56,496 nucleotides of DNA from UMGS1590 sp963558655 (GCA_963558655.1 CAUWHJ010000020.1:1-56496), one strand, 5' to 3'; shown: positions 1 to 8,028, counted from the stretch's first letter. Notes: generated from the letters alone by a model not told the origin. Numbers and translations: made by a program.

Positions 1-53
1 TAAGAAAACCCAGCTTCGGTTCTTAGACCAAAGCTGGGTTTTTCTACAGTCTG
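1..53. repeat. Left copy of 53-base terminal inverted repeat (hairpin-forming)
   Basis: These bases are the exact reverse complement of 56442-56494. The unit itself is an imperfect palindrome with arms AAAACCCAGCTT and AAGCTGGGTTTT, so it would work as an intrinsic terminator in either direction. A diverged relative lies at 32706-32752. I infer a dispersed terminator-like repeat on which the assembly ended. Confidence 0.85.
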
Positions 54-83
54 AGCGCACCACAAACGTGGTGCGCTTTTTCT
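54..83 (+). terminator. Intrinsic terminator
   Basis: A perfect 10-bp stem (AGCGCACCAC / GTGGTGCGCT) with loop AAAC is followed by a T run. It ends a plus-strand gene lying left of the window. Its 3' arm is the left copy of the direct repeat that brackets the AT-rich cassette. Confidence 0.8.
68..81 (+). repeat. Left 14-base direct repeat of the AT-rich cassette
   Basis: GTGGTGCGCTTTTT here is repeated exactly at 3785-3798. The pair brackets the AT-rich MATE/CDF/TetR segment and looks like the duplication left by insertion into a terminator. Confidence 0.6.
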
Positions 84-237
84 TTTGGCAAAAGTGTAAA
101 TGGTTTTAAGAAGCAATTCCGGTATGATTCTCTTTCTGGCTTTCTCAAAGATATTTTTGGCGATTTTTGTTTGAACTATTCATCAAGCGTATGAAACTGT
201 TGTATTCCTTTTAAGGTAAAGTCGGAAAGAGTCATTT

Positions 238-1593
238 TTATGCAGTTAATGCTAAGTTCTTTATCTCATTGTTAATTTTAGTTGCGAGAATAATTATGGC
301 AATGAGCGTAAATACATCTGCTATCGGTTGAGCCAAGATAACACCGTTTAGTCCAATGTAATGTGGTAAAAGCAAAATAACAGGAACAAAAAATAGTCCT
401 TGTCTGCCAATGCTTAAAATCAACCCACCTAATGACTTACCAAGTGCAAGATAAAGCAAAGCATACTCTGTACCTATGCCAAAGAATACAAACAGAATAC
501 TATTTATTCTTAGTGCATAAGCTCCAGTTTGTAAAACAGAAATGTCATTAGAAAAGAGAGAGAAAATTCCTTGTGGGAACAAAAACAGTATAATTGTCAT
601 TACTCCACAAAATAGAGTAGACCATTTTGCTGTAACTTTAACAGCCGTCCAAAGTCTTTTGTATTGCTTTGCTCCATAGTTATATCCGGCAATGGGCTGA
701 AAGCCTTTCATAAAACCAAAAACAGCTAATGTTCCCATAGCCGTAATACGGGTTACAACACCCATAGCAGCAATTGCTGCGTCGCCATAATTTTGGGCGG
801 TTTTTGTTGTTAGCCACATAGCAAGGCTTGTGAAAAGCTGAAAAATCAAATTGGGGACTCCGACTTTAAATATCTGCCCGAAAATTTTGCCCTCCATACG
901 AAAATATTTTGGTGAAAATGTAAAGAGACTTTTTCCTGTAAGCAAATAAATAACGTAAATAAGTGTTGTCATTGCCTGCGAAGTGACCGTTGCGACTGCG
1001 GCGGCGCCAACAATACCCATTTGCAAAGTATAAATCAGTAAAGGGTCAAGAATAACATTTAATGCGGCTCCCGAAAGCATAGCAATCATAGAGAGTTTGG
1101 CTGCGCCCTCGCTGGTAAGTACATTATTAAGCGTAGTGCTTATAATTGTAAATGTAGCTCCTAATGCAAAAATAATTGTATATTCCCTTGCATAAGGCAG
1201 AATGGTTTCCGTTGCACCAAGTACAAGTAGGATATTATTCATAAATACTTCAATAATAATGGTAGCTATAATGCCAATACATAAACTTGAATATAGGGCT
1301 GTTGACGCTACATGATTTGCCTGTTTTCTATCATTTGCACCTAATAGGCGGGAAATGTAAGAAGAAGCTCCACCGCCGAAAAGTAGCCCTAAGCCAGATA
1401 AAATTTGTCCTACGGGAAATACAACAGAGATTGCTCCCATTTGTTGAGTGCCAAGCCCACCTACAAAGCAAGCGTCTACAATACTATACAGCCCTGTAAC
1501 AAGCATACCTATCATAGTAGGTAAACCCATTTTGATGAGTAGCTGTGGAATAGGCATTTCTCGCAGCATAGTAATGCGTTCTTCATTGGTCAT
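238..1593 (-). CDS. MATE family multidrug/Na+ efflux protein
   Basis: An inner-membrane exporter of the MATE family (451 aa), which couples Na+ or H+ entry to export of drugs or other cationic compounds. The usual architecture is visible: two related bundles totalling about twelve membrane segments, an N-terminal PIPQLLIKMGLPTMIGM opening and the SIVDACFVGGLG region. I chose the ATG at 1593 because AAAGGAG lies 8 bases before it; an upstream in-frame start at 1629 has no ribosome binding site. It is last in the acquired cassette, 44 bases after the CDF gene, and probably shares the CDF promoter. Substrate cannot be told from sequence. Confidence 0.9.
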   Translation of the reverse strand: MTNEERITMLREMPIPQLLIKMGLPTMIGMLVTGLYSIVDACFVGGLGTQQMGAISVVFPVGQILSGLGLLFGGGASSYISRLLGANDRKQANHVASTALYSSLCIGIIATIIIEVFMNNILLVLGATETILPYAREYTIIFALGATFTIISTTLNNVLTSEGAAKLSMIAMLSGAALNVILDPLLIYTLQMGIVGAAAVATVTSQAMTTLIYVIYLLTGKSLFTFSPKYFRMEGKIFGQIFKVGVPNLIFQLFTSLAMWLTTKTAQNYGDAAIAAMGVVTRITAMGTLAVFGFMKGFQPIAGYNYGAKQYKRLWTAVKVTAKWSTLFCGVMTIILFLFPQGIFSLFSNDISVLQTGAYALRINSILFVFFGIGTEYALLYLALGKSLGGLILSIGRQGLFFVPVILLLPHYIGLNGVILAQPIADVFTLIAIIILATKINNEIKNLALTA

Positions 1594-1637
1594 TGTGTGT
1601 TCTCCTTTCAAACTGTTAAAATGCAGCAAAATATATA

Positions 1638-2816
1638 TTATCGTTCCTTTTTGGGGCGTGCGATAATCAATTTAAGAATGGCATGGTATTCTTTATTTAT
1701 TTCATATAGCGCTTGATTGATCGTACAAAGCATTTCATCTTTTTTATATTTCAATTTGTCTGTTCCGGCTATGGTTAATACAACATTAGAACAGTCAATG
1801 GACTTAACGATATACAAGGTGTCTATATAACAGTCCGCAGAAAACTTTACTATTATTTTTTGGATGGTATTCAATACTTCATCAATAATTGCTGTGTTAT
1901 CTTCAAGAAAATCAATTTGGATAGTTGTTTCGCAAGTAAAATATTGTGAAAGGTCATATGTTATTTTATTGGATATGCTAAGGAGTGTATCAAAGGAAAT
2001 AAACGGTCTTCCTACAATATGCAAAGAAATAACATATCTTCCCATACCATAATCGTGAATGATTAAATTTTGTACTGAGGATATTTCTTTATAGGCTAAA
2101 GCGATTGAGCGGACTTTTTCAAAGACTTCCGTATCTGGTGCTTGTCCTAAAAGTCGTTCTACTGTTTCTGTAATGGATTTCCAAGCAGATAAAATAATGA
2201 AAACAGAAACCAACAGACTGCACCAACCGTCCACAACAAAGCCGCTGCATTGCTGAATAAGAGAGGATAGCAAAATAGCTGTTGTTGCACACATATCACT
2301 TATACAATCCGTCGCCGTTGCTTTCATGGCAGATGAACCAATTAAAAGAGCATTTTTTTTGTTGTATAGATACATATAAAATTTAACGACAATCGAACAT
2401 ATCAAAATGAAAAAAGTAATTTTTGTAAATTCTATTTGTGGTGGCTCAATAATTGCAAGAATAGAATTTTTTGCTAATATAATCCCCATAACTAATACAA
2501 GTAGTGCAGAAAGGAAGCCCATAAACCATTCATAGCGTCCATGGCCAAATGGGTGCTTTTTTCCTCCGCCTATGGACGCCAAGCGAAAGCCAAGAAAAGA
2601 AGCAAGACAAGAACTTGCGTCAGCAATGTTATTAAATCCGTCTGTCACAATGGCGATTGAACCGCTGACCATTCCAGCAAAAAATTTTAGAACAAAAAGA
2701 AAAATATTAAGGATGATTCCTACTATGCTGCAAAGACAGGCATATGCTTGTTTTACAAGTGGAGAATTTATATCCGTATAATTTTTGATATACCGCTTAA
2801 TAAGTAATGAAACCAC
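1638..2816 (-). CDS. Cation diffusion facilitator (CDF) metal exporter
   Basis: A 392-aa proton-driven exporter of divalent cations (Zn, Mn, Fe, Co or Cd class). Metal-site motifs are visible: DGFNNIADAS in the second membrane segment, the loop HPFGHGRYEW, and the DCISD site in the fifth segment, followed by a cytoplasmic C-terminal domain. The start is taken as GTG at 2816: GGAGGTGGG precedes it at proper distance and the resulting N-terminus (MVSLLIKRYIKNY) matches the clostridial family form, while the ATGs further upstream would overlap the operator or ribosome site. Its promoter at 2867-2895 is bracketed by two TetR operators, which suggests a metal- or drug-responsive switch. Confidence 0.92.
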   Translation of the reverse strand: MVSLLIKRYIKNYTDINSPLVKQAYACLCSIVGIILNIFLFVLKFFAGMVSGSIAIVTDGFNNIADASSCLASFLGFRLASIGGGKKHPFGHGRYEWFMGFLSALLVLVMGIILAKNSILAIIEPPQIEFTKITFFILICSIVVKFYMYLYNKKNALLIGSSAMKATATDCISDMCATTAILLSSLIQQCSGFVVDGWCSLLVSVFIILSAWKSITETVERLLGQAPDTEVFEKVRSIALAYKEISSVQNLIIHDYGMGRYVISLHIVGRPFISFDTLLSISNKITYDLSQYFTCETTIQIDFLEDNTAIIDEVLNTIQKIIVKFSADCYIDTLYIVKSIDCSNVVLTIAGTDKLKYKKDEMLCTINQALYEINKEYHAILKLIIARPKKER

Positions 2817-2842
2817 TAAGCCCACCTCCATGTTATAATTAG

Positions 2843-2920
2843 TGAATGAATTCATTCATCGTGAAAATGATAGCATGCTGCACGTTGCATGTCAATTAAA
2901 TAAATGAATTCATTCATTTA
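2843..2920 (-). promoter_or_regulatory. CDF-MATE promoter bracketed by two TetR-type operators
   Basis: On the minus strand TTGACA (2890-2895), a 17-base spacer and TATCAT (2867-2872) form a near-consensus promoter. Downstream of the -10 is a perfect 16-bp palindrome TGAATGAATTCATTCA (2843-2858). Upstream of the -35 is the related AATGAATTCATT palindrome (2903-2914). I infer both bind the TetR protein encoded at 2972-3658. Confidence 0.75.
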
Positions 2921-2932
2921 TTGCGATACAAA

Positions 2933-2965
2933 AAAAGGAAGCATAGAGAAATTTCTAATGCTTCC
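2933..2965 (-). terminator. Terminator of the TetR gene
   Basis: Minus strand: GGAAGCAT ... ATGCTTCC stem followed by seven T residues. It separates the TetR transcript from the CDF-MATE transcript, so the two are independently initiated. Confidence 0.7.
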
Positions 2966-2971
2966 TTTAGG

Positions 2972-3658
2972 TTAATTATATAAATCTTGCCATCCTTCCC
3001 CAATTTTATCAGGTGTTTTGATTTCTAATACTTTGACAAATATTTCTTTTAAGAAATCAAGATAAGAAAGAAAATATTCTTTTATATTCTCTTTTGGCAT
3101 GTCTGAATGTATGGTGTGAATAATTCCGAAAGTAAGTAGGCGTGTTGTGTATTCTATATTAGAACAAATGAAATCACCATCTTTAACCCCTTGTTCCAAT
3201 ATAGGAACTAGTACAGCTACCATATTTTCAGCTACGTTATCTAATCTACTGGCTCGAACTTCCTCATCTTGTTTGTAATTTGCTTCAAATTCGTGATGCT
3301 TGATTGTGTATTCAAAAATGCGCTTGATAATAAGGTTAATTTTTTCAACTGCTGACATATCATTGGATACAGGAAGTTTTATTTGTTCCACTGCTTTGCG
3401 GGCATAATAGTCAGCAGATGCTGCAAAAATTTCTGACTTAGATTTGAAATATCTATAACATAGCCCTGGTGATACGTTCATTTTTTCTGCTATATCTTGC
3501 ATAGTGGTATATTCATACCCTTTTTCAGCAAAAAGTTTTAACGCTGTTTCAAGTATTTCTTGTTTCCGTTCCTCTGGGTCTTTGACAATTCTTATTCGGC
3601 GCGGATGTTCTGATATTTTATTCGTACGATTATTACTTTCTTCTGGTATATGTGGCAT
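2972..3658 (-). CDS. TetR/AcrR family repressor of the cassette
   Basis: A 228-aa one-component repressor. The N-terminal helix-turn-helix is clear around residues 28-75 (ILETALKLFAEKGYEYTTM, IAEKMNVSPGLCYRYFKSK); the rest is a helical ligand-binding/dimerisation domain. The first 25 residues are an unusually basic extension before the domain. GGAAAGGATG lies upstream of the ATG at 3658. The AATGAATTCATT motif occurs in its own promoter and twice around the CDF promoter, so auto-repression and control of CDF-MATE are likely. The inducer is unknown; a metal ion or toxic amphiphile would fit the two exporters. Confidence 0.92.
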   Translation of the reverse strand: MPHIPEESNNRTNKISEHPRRIRIVKDPEERKQEILETALKLFAEKGYEYTTMQDIAEKMNVSPGLCYRYFKSKSEIFAASADYYARKAVEQIKLPVSNDMSAVEKINLIIKRIFEYTIKHHEFEANYKQDEEVRASRLDNVAENMVAVLVPILEQGVKDGDFICSNIEYTTRLLTFGIIHTIHSDMPKENIKEYFLSYLDFLKEIFVKVLEIKTPDKIGEGWQDLYN

Positions 3659-3677
3659 GGTGTTTCATCCTTTCCGC

Positions 3678-3715
3678 AATGAATTCATTATTTAATAAAC
3701 AAGGATATTTGTCAA
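3678..3715 (-). promoter_or_regulatory. TetR gene promoter with operator over the -10
   Basis: Minus strand TTGACA (3710-3715), 17-base spacer, AATAAT (3687-3692). The palindrome AATGAATTCATT (3678-3689) overlaps the -10 box, the arrangement expected for auto-repression. Confidence 0.65.
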
Positions 3716-3784
3716 GCGACATTGCCGATCCTATTTATACTGTGATGTGCCTAATCATAGGATGAAAACGCTGAAATATATCAT

Positions 3785-3798
3785 GTGGTGCGCTTTTT
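3785..3798 (+). repeat. Right 14-base direct repeat of the AT-rich cassette
   Basis: Exact second copy of GTGGTGCGCTTTTT (68-81). Sequence to its right returns to the normal base composition of the contig. Confidence 0.6.
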
Positions 3799-3948
3799 AG
3801 CCTTAGCGGTAGCTGGTTTGCTACCTGATACATAAGCGTTCTTCCTATGCGGTGCTGAGGCGATTGTGGTTGTTTACGGTGCGTGTGTATAATGAAAATA
3901 TCATAAGATGGTGGTTATTGTCGAGTGAAAAGAAAGGAGGGAACCGAT

Positions 3949-4434
3949 ATGAAAGAACGTTTGAAAAGAGGTTGGCGCGCTGTGGCTATGCTTGCGCTGG
4001 CTTGTGTGTTGGCGGTAACGGTGGCTTTTGTTGGTTTGTCTGGTGGGCCGGATGTTGTGGCGCCGGGGCCGGAAGAATATCATATTTATGACGGGCGCGA
4101 GGGGCTTCAAACGCAGGCAGCATTGCTGAATGGGTCTCATCTTGCCCAGTATATCGATGATCCGCTTTTGGAAGAAGCACCTTACATTGTTTTTCAGAAA
4201 GGCAACGGTTACAGTGAAGCCTATAATATGGATGGCTATCTTATTTTTTACAGTGAACCGACAGACGATGGTCACGGTATCGCAATGATTGGTGCATCTG
4301 GTGATATGCTGGCAAGAAGCCAGCCCCTAACGCAGCCGCCACCCCTTTCTCGGCGGGAAAATCCGCTTTACTCTTATCAGTTTGAGTGGGCGATAACGCC
4401 ATATTGGCTGAGCGTTTTGCAGCAACGTTCGTGA
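3949..4434 (+). CDS. Hypothetical exported or membrane-anchored protein
   Basis: A 161-aa protein I do not recognise. It opens with basic residues (MKERLKRGWR) and a hydrophobic segment at about residues 11-33 that would act as signal peptide or anchor; the remainder is soluble and would lie outside the membrane. The ATG at 3949 is preferred because AAAGGAGGG precedes it; an ATG eight codons upstream has no such site. A TATAAT at about 3889 may be its -10. The last 35 residues are proline-rich then aromatic and look unlike the preceding part, so the C-terminus may have been altered. It stands alone between the cassette and a bidirectional terminator. Confidence 0.6.
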   Translation: MKERLKRGWRAVAMLALACVLAVTVAFVGLSGGPDVVAPGPEEYHIYDGREGLQTQAALLNGSHLAQYIDDPLLEEAPYIVFQKGNGYSEAYNMDGYLIFYSEPTDDGHGIAMIGASGDMLARSQPLTQPPPLSRRENPLYSYQFEWAITPYWLSVLQQRS

Positions 4435-4440
4435 CATAAC

Positions 4441-4476
4441 AAAAAGTCTCCGAGGCGTTCGGAGACTTTTTCTTTT
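4441..4476. terminator. Bidirectional terminator
   Basis: AAAAGTCTCCGA / TCGGAGACTTTT stem with T runs on both strands, between convergent genes at 3949-4434 and 4475-5191. Confidence 0.85.
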
Positions 4477-5191
4477 AAGCACCCTGCACAAAACGCAGGA
4501 GGTTGTCGTGGGTTTGCTGGAGCATGGTTTCGGTGGTTAAGCCGCGCAGGTTCGCAATTTCTGCGGCGATTTGCCGCAGGGCAGCGGGGTAGTCGATGGT
4601 GCTCTGCGGTTGTCCGGTGGCCCAGCGCACGGCGTCGATGCCGTCGGTTTCGATGAGCAGCCGCTCGAGCGGTGTGCGTGTGGCGACGGCGGCAACGTGT
4701 TTGTCCAGCGATGGGAAGGGGCCAACGCTCATGTAACAGCCGAGGGCGAGGTAGTCGTCGAGATGGTCGGCGGCAGCGTACCAGTGCACATGGTAGGTGT
4801 TGGGGTAGTGGCGAATGAGGTTGAGAATCTCGCCTTCCATGCCTTTGGTATGTAGTACCACGGGTTTGTGGGCGCTGCTTGCATAGGCGAGCTGTTCTTC
4901 AAAACGTTTGCGCTGCAAGGCAAGGTCGGTGTGGCACCACACGTTGTCCATGCCAATTTCGCCGATGATGCGGGCTTTTTCCAGCCATGGCTGCATGGCG
5001 GCAGGGTCGGTGGTGTCAACGTGCCAGGGGTGGATGCCATAGGAGGCGGTCACATGAGGGTGGCGCTGCACATAGGCTTCTGCGGCGGCACATTCTTCCG
5101 GCGTGGCACAGCTCACGATGGTGAGCACGTTGTTGTGGTCGAGAAATTCTTCGGCGAAGGGCGAGAGATGAATGTGGGCATCGCTTAGCAT
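4475..5191 (-). CDS. TatD-family metal-dependent hydrolase
   Basis: A 238-aa TIM-barrel metal-dependent hydrolase of the TatD group (amidohydrolase superfamily); relatives act as nucleases or other hydrolases. Metal ligand motifs are in order: DAHIH near residue 5, GIHPWH near 53, GEIGMD near 76, VVLHTKG near 111, HVHWY near 133 and LIETDG near 180. Its start overlaps the end of the upstream ATPase gene by 7 bases, so it is the last gene of the thiamine-precursor transporter operon and under TPP control. That placement is odd for a TatD nuclease and hints at hydrolysis of an imported pyrimidine derivative; that is inference. Confidence 0.85.
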   Translation of the reverse strand: MLSDAHIHLSPFAEEFLDHNNVLTIVSCATPEECAAAEAYVQRHPHVTASYGIHPWHVDTTDPAAMQPWLEKARIIGEIGMDNVWCHTDLALQRKRFEEQLAYASSAHKPVVLHTKGMEGEILNLIRHYPNTYHVHWYAAADHLDDYLALGCYMSVGPFPSLDKHVAAVATRTPLERLLIETDGIDAVRWATGQPQSTIDYPAALRQIAAEIANLRGLTTETMLQQTHDNLLRFVQGA

Positions 5192-5937
5192 GGGCGCACC
5201 TCCTCGCTCAGCAGATGATGAATAGCGGTGCGCAGTTTGCTTTGGGCGTAGAGCCAGTCGCGGCTGCGTGCTGTTTCGGTGATGCGGATTTCCTCACGAA
5301 TGGTGGCAGGGCGGCCGTTTAGAACGAGAATGCGGTCGGAGAGGTAGATGGCTTCGTCTACATCGTGGGTGACGAGAAGCGTGGTTTTGCCGAGCTGGCT
5401 ACGCATGGTAGCGAGCCAGTCCTGCATATCGCCGCGGGTGATGACATCAAGGGCGCCGAAGGGTTCGTCCAACAGCAAGATGTCTGCCTGGCACATGGCG
5501 GTTCGCAGGAAGGCGGCACGCTGGCGCATACCGCCAGAGAGGGCTTCCGGATAGGCGTTCTCGTAACCGGCAAGGCCGAACACAGGAAACAGGGCACGGG
5601 CCTGCTTGGCGGCCTCTTTTTTTGTGCCGTGAATGGCGCCGTAAAGGCACACGTTGTCGAGAATGGTTTTCCATGACAACAGCAGGTCCTCCTGCGGCAT
5701 ATAGGCAAAATGCTCGCTGGCGCCGGAAAGTTGCTTGCCGTCCACGGTGATGTTGCCGCTTTCCGGCGGAATGATGCCGGCAAGAATGTTTAAGAGGGTG
5801 CTCTTGCCGCAGCCCGAAGGCCCGAGAATGCTTACAAATTCGCCTTCTTTGACAGAAAAGGAGAGGTCACGCAAAATCTCAGCACCGTCAAAGGTGATGG
5901 AAAGGTGGTCGATGGTTAGTTTCATCGCAGCCCCCAT
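5185..5937 (-). CDS. thiZ: Thiamine-precursor ABC transporter, ATPase
   Basis: A 250-aa ABC ATPase of the nitrate/sulfonate/taurine-like class used by ThiXYZ importers of pyrimidine precursors of thiamine. Visible: Walker A GPSGCGKST near residue 40, signature LSGGMRQR, Walker B ILLLDEP, and the switch histidine in VTHDVDEA. The listed start directly follows the stop of the binding-protein gene; an ATG four codons downstream (5925), giving the N-terminus MKLTIDHLSI, is an equally good alternative. Gene order, tight spacing and the TPP riboswitch upstream identify the substrate class better than the ATPase sequence itself. Confidence 0.88.
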   Translation of the reverse strand: MGAAMKLTIDHLSITFDGAEILRDLSFSVKEGEFVSILGPSGCGKSTLLNILAGIIPPESGNITVDGKQLSGASEHFAYMPQEDLLLSWKTILDNVCLYGAIHGTKKEAAKQARALFPVFGLAGYENAYPEALSGGMRQRAAFLRTAMCQADILLLDEPFGALDVITRGDMQDWLATMRSQLGKTTLLVTHDVDEAIYLSDRILVLNGRPATIREEIRITETARSRDWLYAQSKLRTAIHHLLSEEVRPC

Positions 5938-6957
5938 TTAGCCCTGAACAAATTCGTTGGTGTACTGATCGGCAGCAGGAATGGTTTTCTCGATGAGGCC
6001 GTTTTCAGCCATGAATTCGGTGTAGCCGTCCCATACGCTGTCTTTCATGACACCCCAGGTTTCAGCGTCCTTGGCATATTCCTGAGAGAGGAAGGCTTGG
6101 CTTTCTTTGAGGAAGTCGAGGTCGTATTCAGGGGTGTACTTGTGCAGGATTTCAGCGGAAGCGTCTGGGTTGTCGATGGCGTATTCATAGCCTTTCTTTA
6201 CAGCGTTCATGAAGTGCTGCACGGTTTCAGGATCGTTTTCAATCATGTCGGTGTTGGTGATGATGACAGGGGTGTAGTAATCCAGACGTTCGTCCAGGCT
6301 GTTGAGTGGCATATAGTTGAAATCCATGCCGTCCATGCGGGCTTGTGTCAGTGCCCAGCCTTCGAATTCCCAAATCAGGTCGATGCCGTTGTTGAGCTGG
6401 CCCACGCCGCTGCCGTCAGCACCTACGATGGTCAGGGTGGATGGGTCGGCACCAGCAGCGGTCATGACAGCGTCAATCACGGCCTGCTCGCTTGGCGATT
6501 GCCAGCCGGCGTACACCTTGTTTTCAAAGTCGGCTGGTGAGGTAATGCCAGAATCGGAGAGGGCAGCAAAGCCGGAAGTGTTATGCTGAATCACAGCTGC
6601 AATGGCTTTGATTGGCATTGGTTCTTCACCGGTGAGGGCGTAGGTGACATCTTCCTGATAGCTGACACCAAATTCGCCCTGCCCTGCGGCAACGAGGGCA
6701 GCGGAGGTGTTGTTGTCGCCTGGCTCGATGATGTTGACTTTGAGGCCTTCATCGGCAAAGTAGCCGTTTTCCTGCGCTACATAGATGCCGGTGTGATTGG
6801 TGTTTGGGGTATAGTCTAAAATGAGGGTGACCTCTTTGAGATCGCTTGTGCCTTCGGCACTGGCACTTGCAGCAGTGTCGTCACTGCCGCCGGAGCAAGC
6901 CGTTAAGCCCAGTGTGAGTGTGGCAATGCAAGCGAGGGATACAAATTTTTTCAACAT
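5938..6957 (-). CDS. thiY: Thiamine-precursor ABC transporter, substrate-binding lipoprotein
   Basis: A 339-aa solute-binding lipoprotein of the NMT1/THI5-like family, which captures hydroxymethylpyrimidine-type precursors of thiamine. A signal peptide with lipobox LTAC is at residues 18-21, followed by a low-complexity Ser/Ala linker. The N-terminal lobe begins VTLILDYTPNTNHTGIYVA, characteristic of this family, and a typical EFGVSYQED segment follows. It lies between permease and ATPase genes in one operon behind a TPP riboswitch. The precise ligand (HMP, its formylamino derivative, or another) cannot be told from sequence. Confidence 0.9.
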   Translation of the reverse strand: MLKKFVSLACIATLTLGLTACSGGSDDTAASASAEGTSDLKEVTLILDYTPNTNHTGIYVAQENGYFADEGLKVNIIEPGDNNTSAALVAAGQGEFGVSYQEDVTYALTGEEPMPIKAIAAVIQHNTSGFAALSDSGITSPADFENKVYAGWQSPSEQAVIDAVMTAAGADPSTLTIVGADGSGVGQLNNGIDLIWEFEGWALTQARMDGMDFNYMPLNSLDERLDYYTPVIITNTDMIENDPETVQHFMNAVKKGYEYAIDNPDASAEILHKYTPEYDLDFLKESQAFLSQEYAKDAETWGVMKDSVWDGYTEFMAENGLIEKTIPAADQYTNEFVQG

Positions 6958-6969
6958 ACTATTCTCTCC

Positions 6970-7722
6970 TTATTTTGTTGTAGTGTGATGCGGGCAGAGC
7001 CAGTGCTTAGCCAGAGTGACCAGTCCGTTAAGCAACAGGCTCACAATAACAACGACCACCACCGTGGCGAACACTTTATCCAACATGTAGCCGTTTTTGA
7101 CACGTAGCATATAGTAGCCCAGTCCAGCGGAGGCTGAAATCCATTCGCCGACAATGGCCCCGCCCACGCAATAGGTGGCAGCCACCTTGAGGCCGGAAAA
7201 AAGGCTTGGCGCTGCGGCTGGAATCTTGACCATGGTGTAGATTTGCCGCGTGGACGCACGGAAGCTTTTGAGCAGATTCACCTGCTTGGGATTCACCTGC
7301 GCCAGCCCGTCGGCAAACGAAATGGCAATAGGGAAGTAGCACATAAAGATGACAATAAGCACCTTTGGTGCCATGCCAAACCCCAGCCAGATAGAAAAGA
7401 GCGGTGCCAACACCATCACCGGCACCGTTTGTGTGACCACCAAATGTGGATAAACGCTGTTGCGGAAGGTTTTTGAAAGATCCATGAGAATGGCTGTGAG
7501 CATGGCCAGCACCAGGGCAATCACAAGCCCCACCACCGCTTCTTCCAGCGTGACCAGTGTGTGCATGAACAGCTCGCTGCGATTTTCTATCATCGCCTCT
7601 AAAATTTTGCTTGGCGCCGGCAAAATGTACAGCGGCACATCAAATAGCCGCACTGCGCCCTCCCAGAGCGCAATAGCGCAGATGGCCACCAATACCGGCA
7701 TCCATATCGCTCGATTTTTCAA
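6970..7722 (-). CDS. thiX: Thiamine-precursor ABC transporter, permease
   Basis: A 250-aa inner-membrane permease with about six membrane segments and the cytoplasmic coupling-loop region FRASTRQIYTMVKIPAA, which contacts the ATPase. It starts with TTG at 7722: an in-frame stop precedes it directly, and GGGAGG lies about 10 bases upstream; an ATG at codon 8 (7701) is the alternative. It is first in the operon thiX-thiY-thiZ-tatD-like, immediately downstream of the TPP riboswitch and its terminator. Confidence 0.88.
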   Translation of the reverse strand: MKNRAIWMPVLVAICAIALWEGAVRLFDVPLYILPAPSKILEAMIENRSELFMHTLVTLEEAVVGLVIALVLAMLTAILMDLSKTFRNSVYPHLVVTQTVPVMVLAPLFSIWLGFGMAPKVLIVIFMCYFPIAISFADGLAQVNPKQVNLLKSFRASTRQIYTMVKIPAAAPSLFSGLKVAATYCVGGAIVGEWISASAGLGYYMLRVKNGYMLDKVFATVVVVVIVSLLLNGLVTLAKHWLCPHHTTTK

Positions 7723-7743
7723 TCACCATCCACCTCCCTTCAA

Positions 7744-7782
7744 GAAAAAATGCCGCACCCTCTGTACGAGATGATGCGGCAT
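7744..7782 (-). terminator. Riboswitch-controlled terminator
   Basis: Minus strand ATGCCGCA / TGCGGCAT stem followed by six T residues, between the TPP aptamer and the permease start. It is presumably the expression platform: TPP binding allows the terminator to form. Confidence 0.8.
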
Positions 7783-7796
7783 CGCCATGAAATGTT

Positions 7797-7882
7797 GATT
7801 CCTACGACGGCATTATCCGACAGGTTCGATGGGTCGAAACCGATGGGTTTCCTCTCAGGCCTTTACGACCTCCCCGTTGTAT
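7797..7882 (-). promoter_or_regulatory. TPP riboswitch (THI element)
   Basis: Reading the minus strand, the conserved TPP aptamer blocks appear in order: ACGGGGAG, GGCCTGAGAGGAAACC, CGAACCTG, GGATAATGCCGTCGTAGGAA. They recognise the pyrimidine and the diphosphate of thiamine diphosphate. The RNA starts from the promoter at 7895-7923 and controls the ThiXYZ-TatD operon. Confidence 0.95.
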
Positions 7883-7894
7883 GTGCTCTCTTGC

Positions 7895-7923
7895 AGTATA
7901 ACCCTTCTGACTTGTGACGTCAA
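7895..7923 (-). promoter_or_regulatory. Sigma-A promoter of the TPP-regulated operon
   Basis: Minus strand TTGACG (7918-7923), 17-base spacer, TATACT (7895-7900), placed just upstream of the aptamer. Confidence 0.75.
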
Positions 7924-7965
7924 CTCTGCGGTGGTGTCATGCTGGCTTTCATTTGTAGATTTTTC

Positions 7966-7994
7966 TTGCAAAATCGTTGGTGCTGACGTATGAT
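7966..7994 (+). promoter_or_regulatory. Promoter of the TetR gene at 8029
   Basis: TTGCAA (7966-7971), 17-base spacer, TATGAT (7989-7994), 35 bases before the start codon. Confidence 0.65.
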
Positions 7995-8028
7995 AGATGG
8001 TGAACACAGTTCATTATCGGAGGCAGAC

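Larger units (their letters stand above)
82..3784. other. AT-rich cassette, probably horizontally acquired
   Basis: This segment is clearly richer in A+T, with more AT-ending codons, than the DNA that follows. It carries TetR, CDF and MATE genes with their own promoters, operators and terminator, and is bounded by a 14-base direct repeat. No integrase or transposase is present, so the mechanism of entry is unknown. Bases 84-237 hold no gene I can recognise. Confidence 0.6.

Noticed and set aside
1..237. Possible transposase or other gene fragment left of the MATE gene
   Set aside because: Short minus-strand frames exist (around 90-180) but none matches a known family; only the repeat and terminator can be supported.
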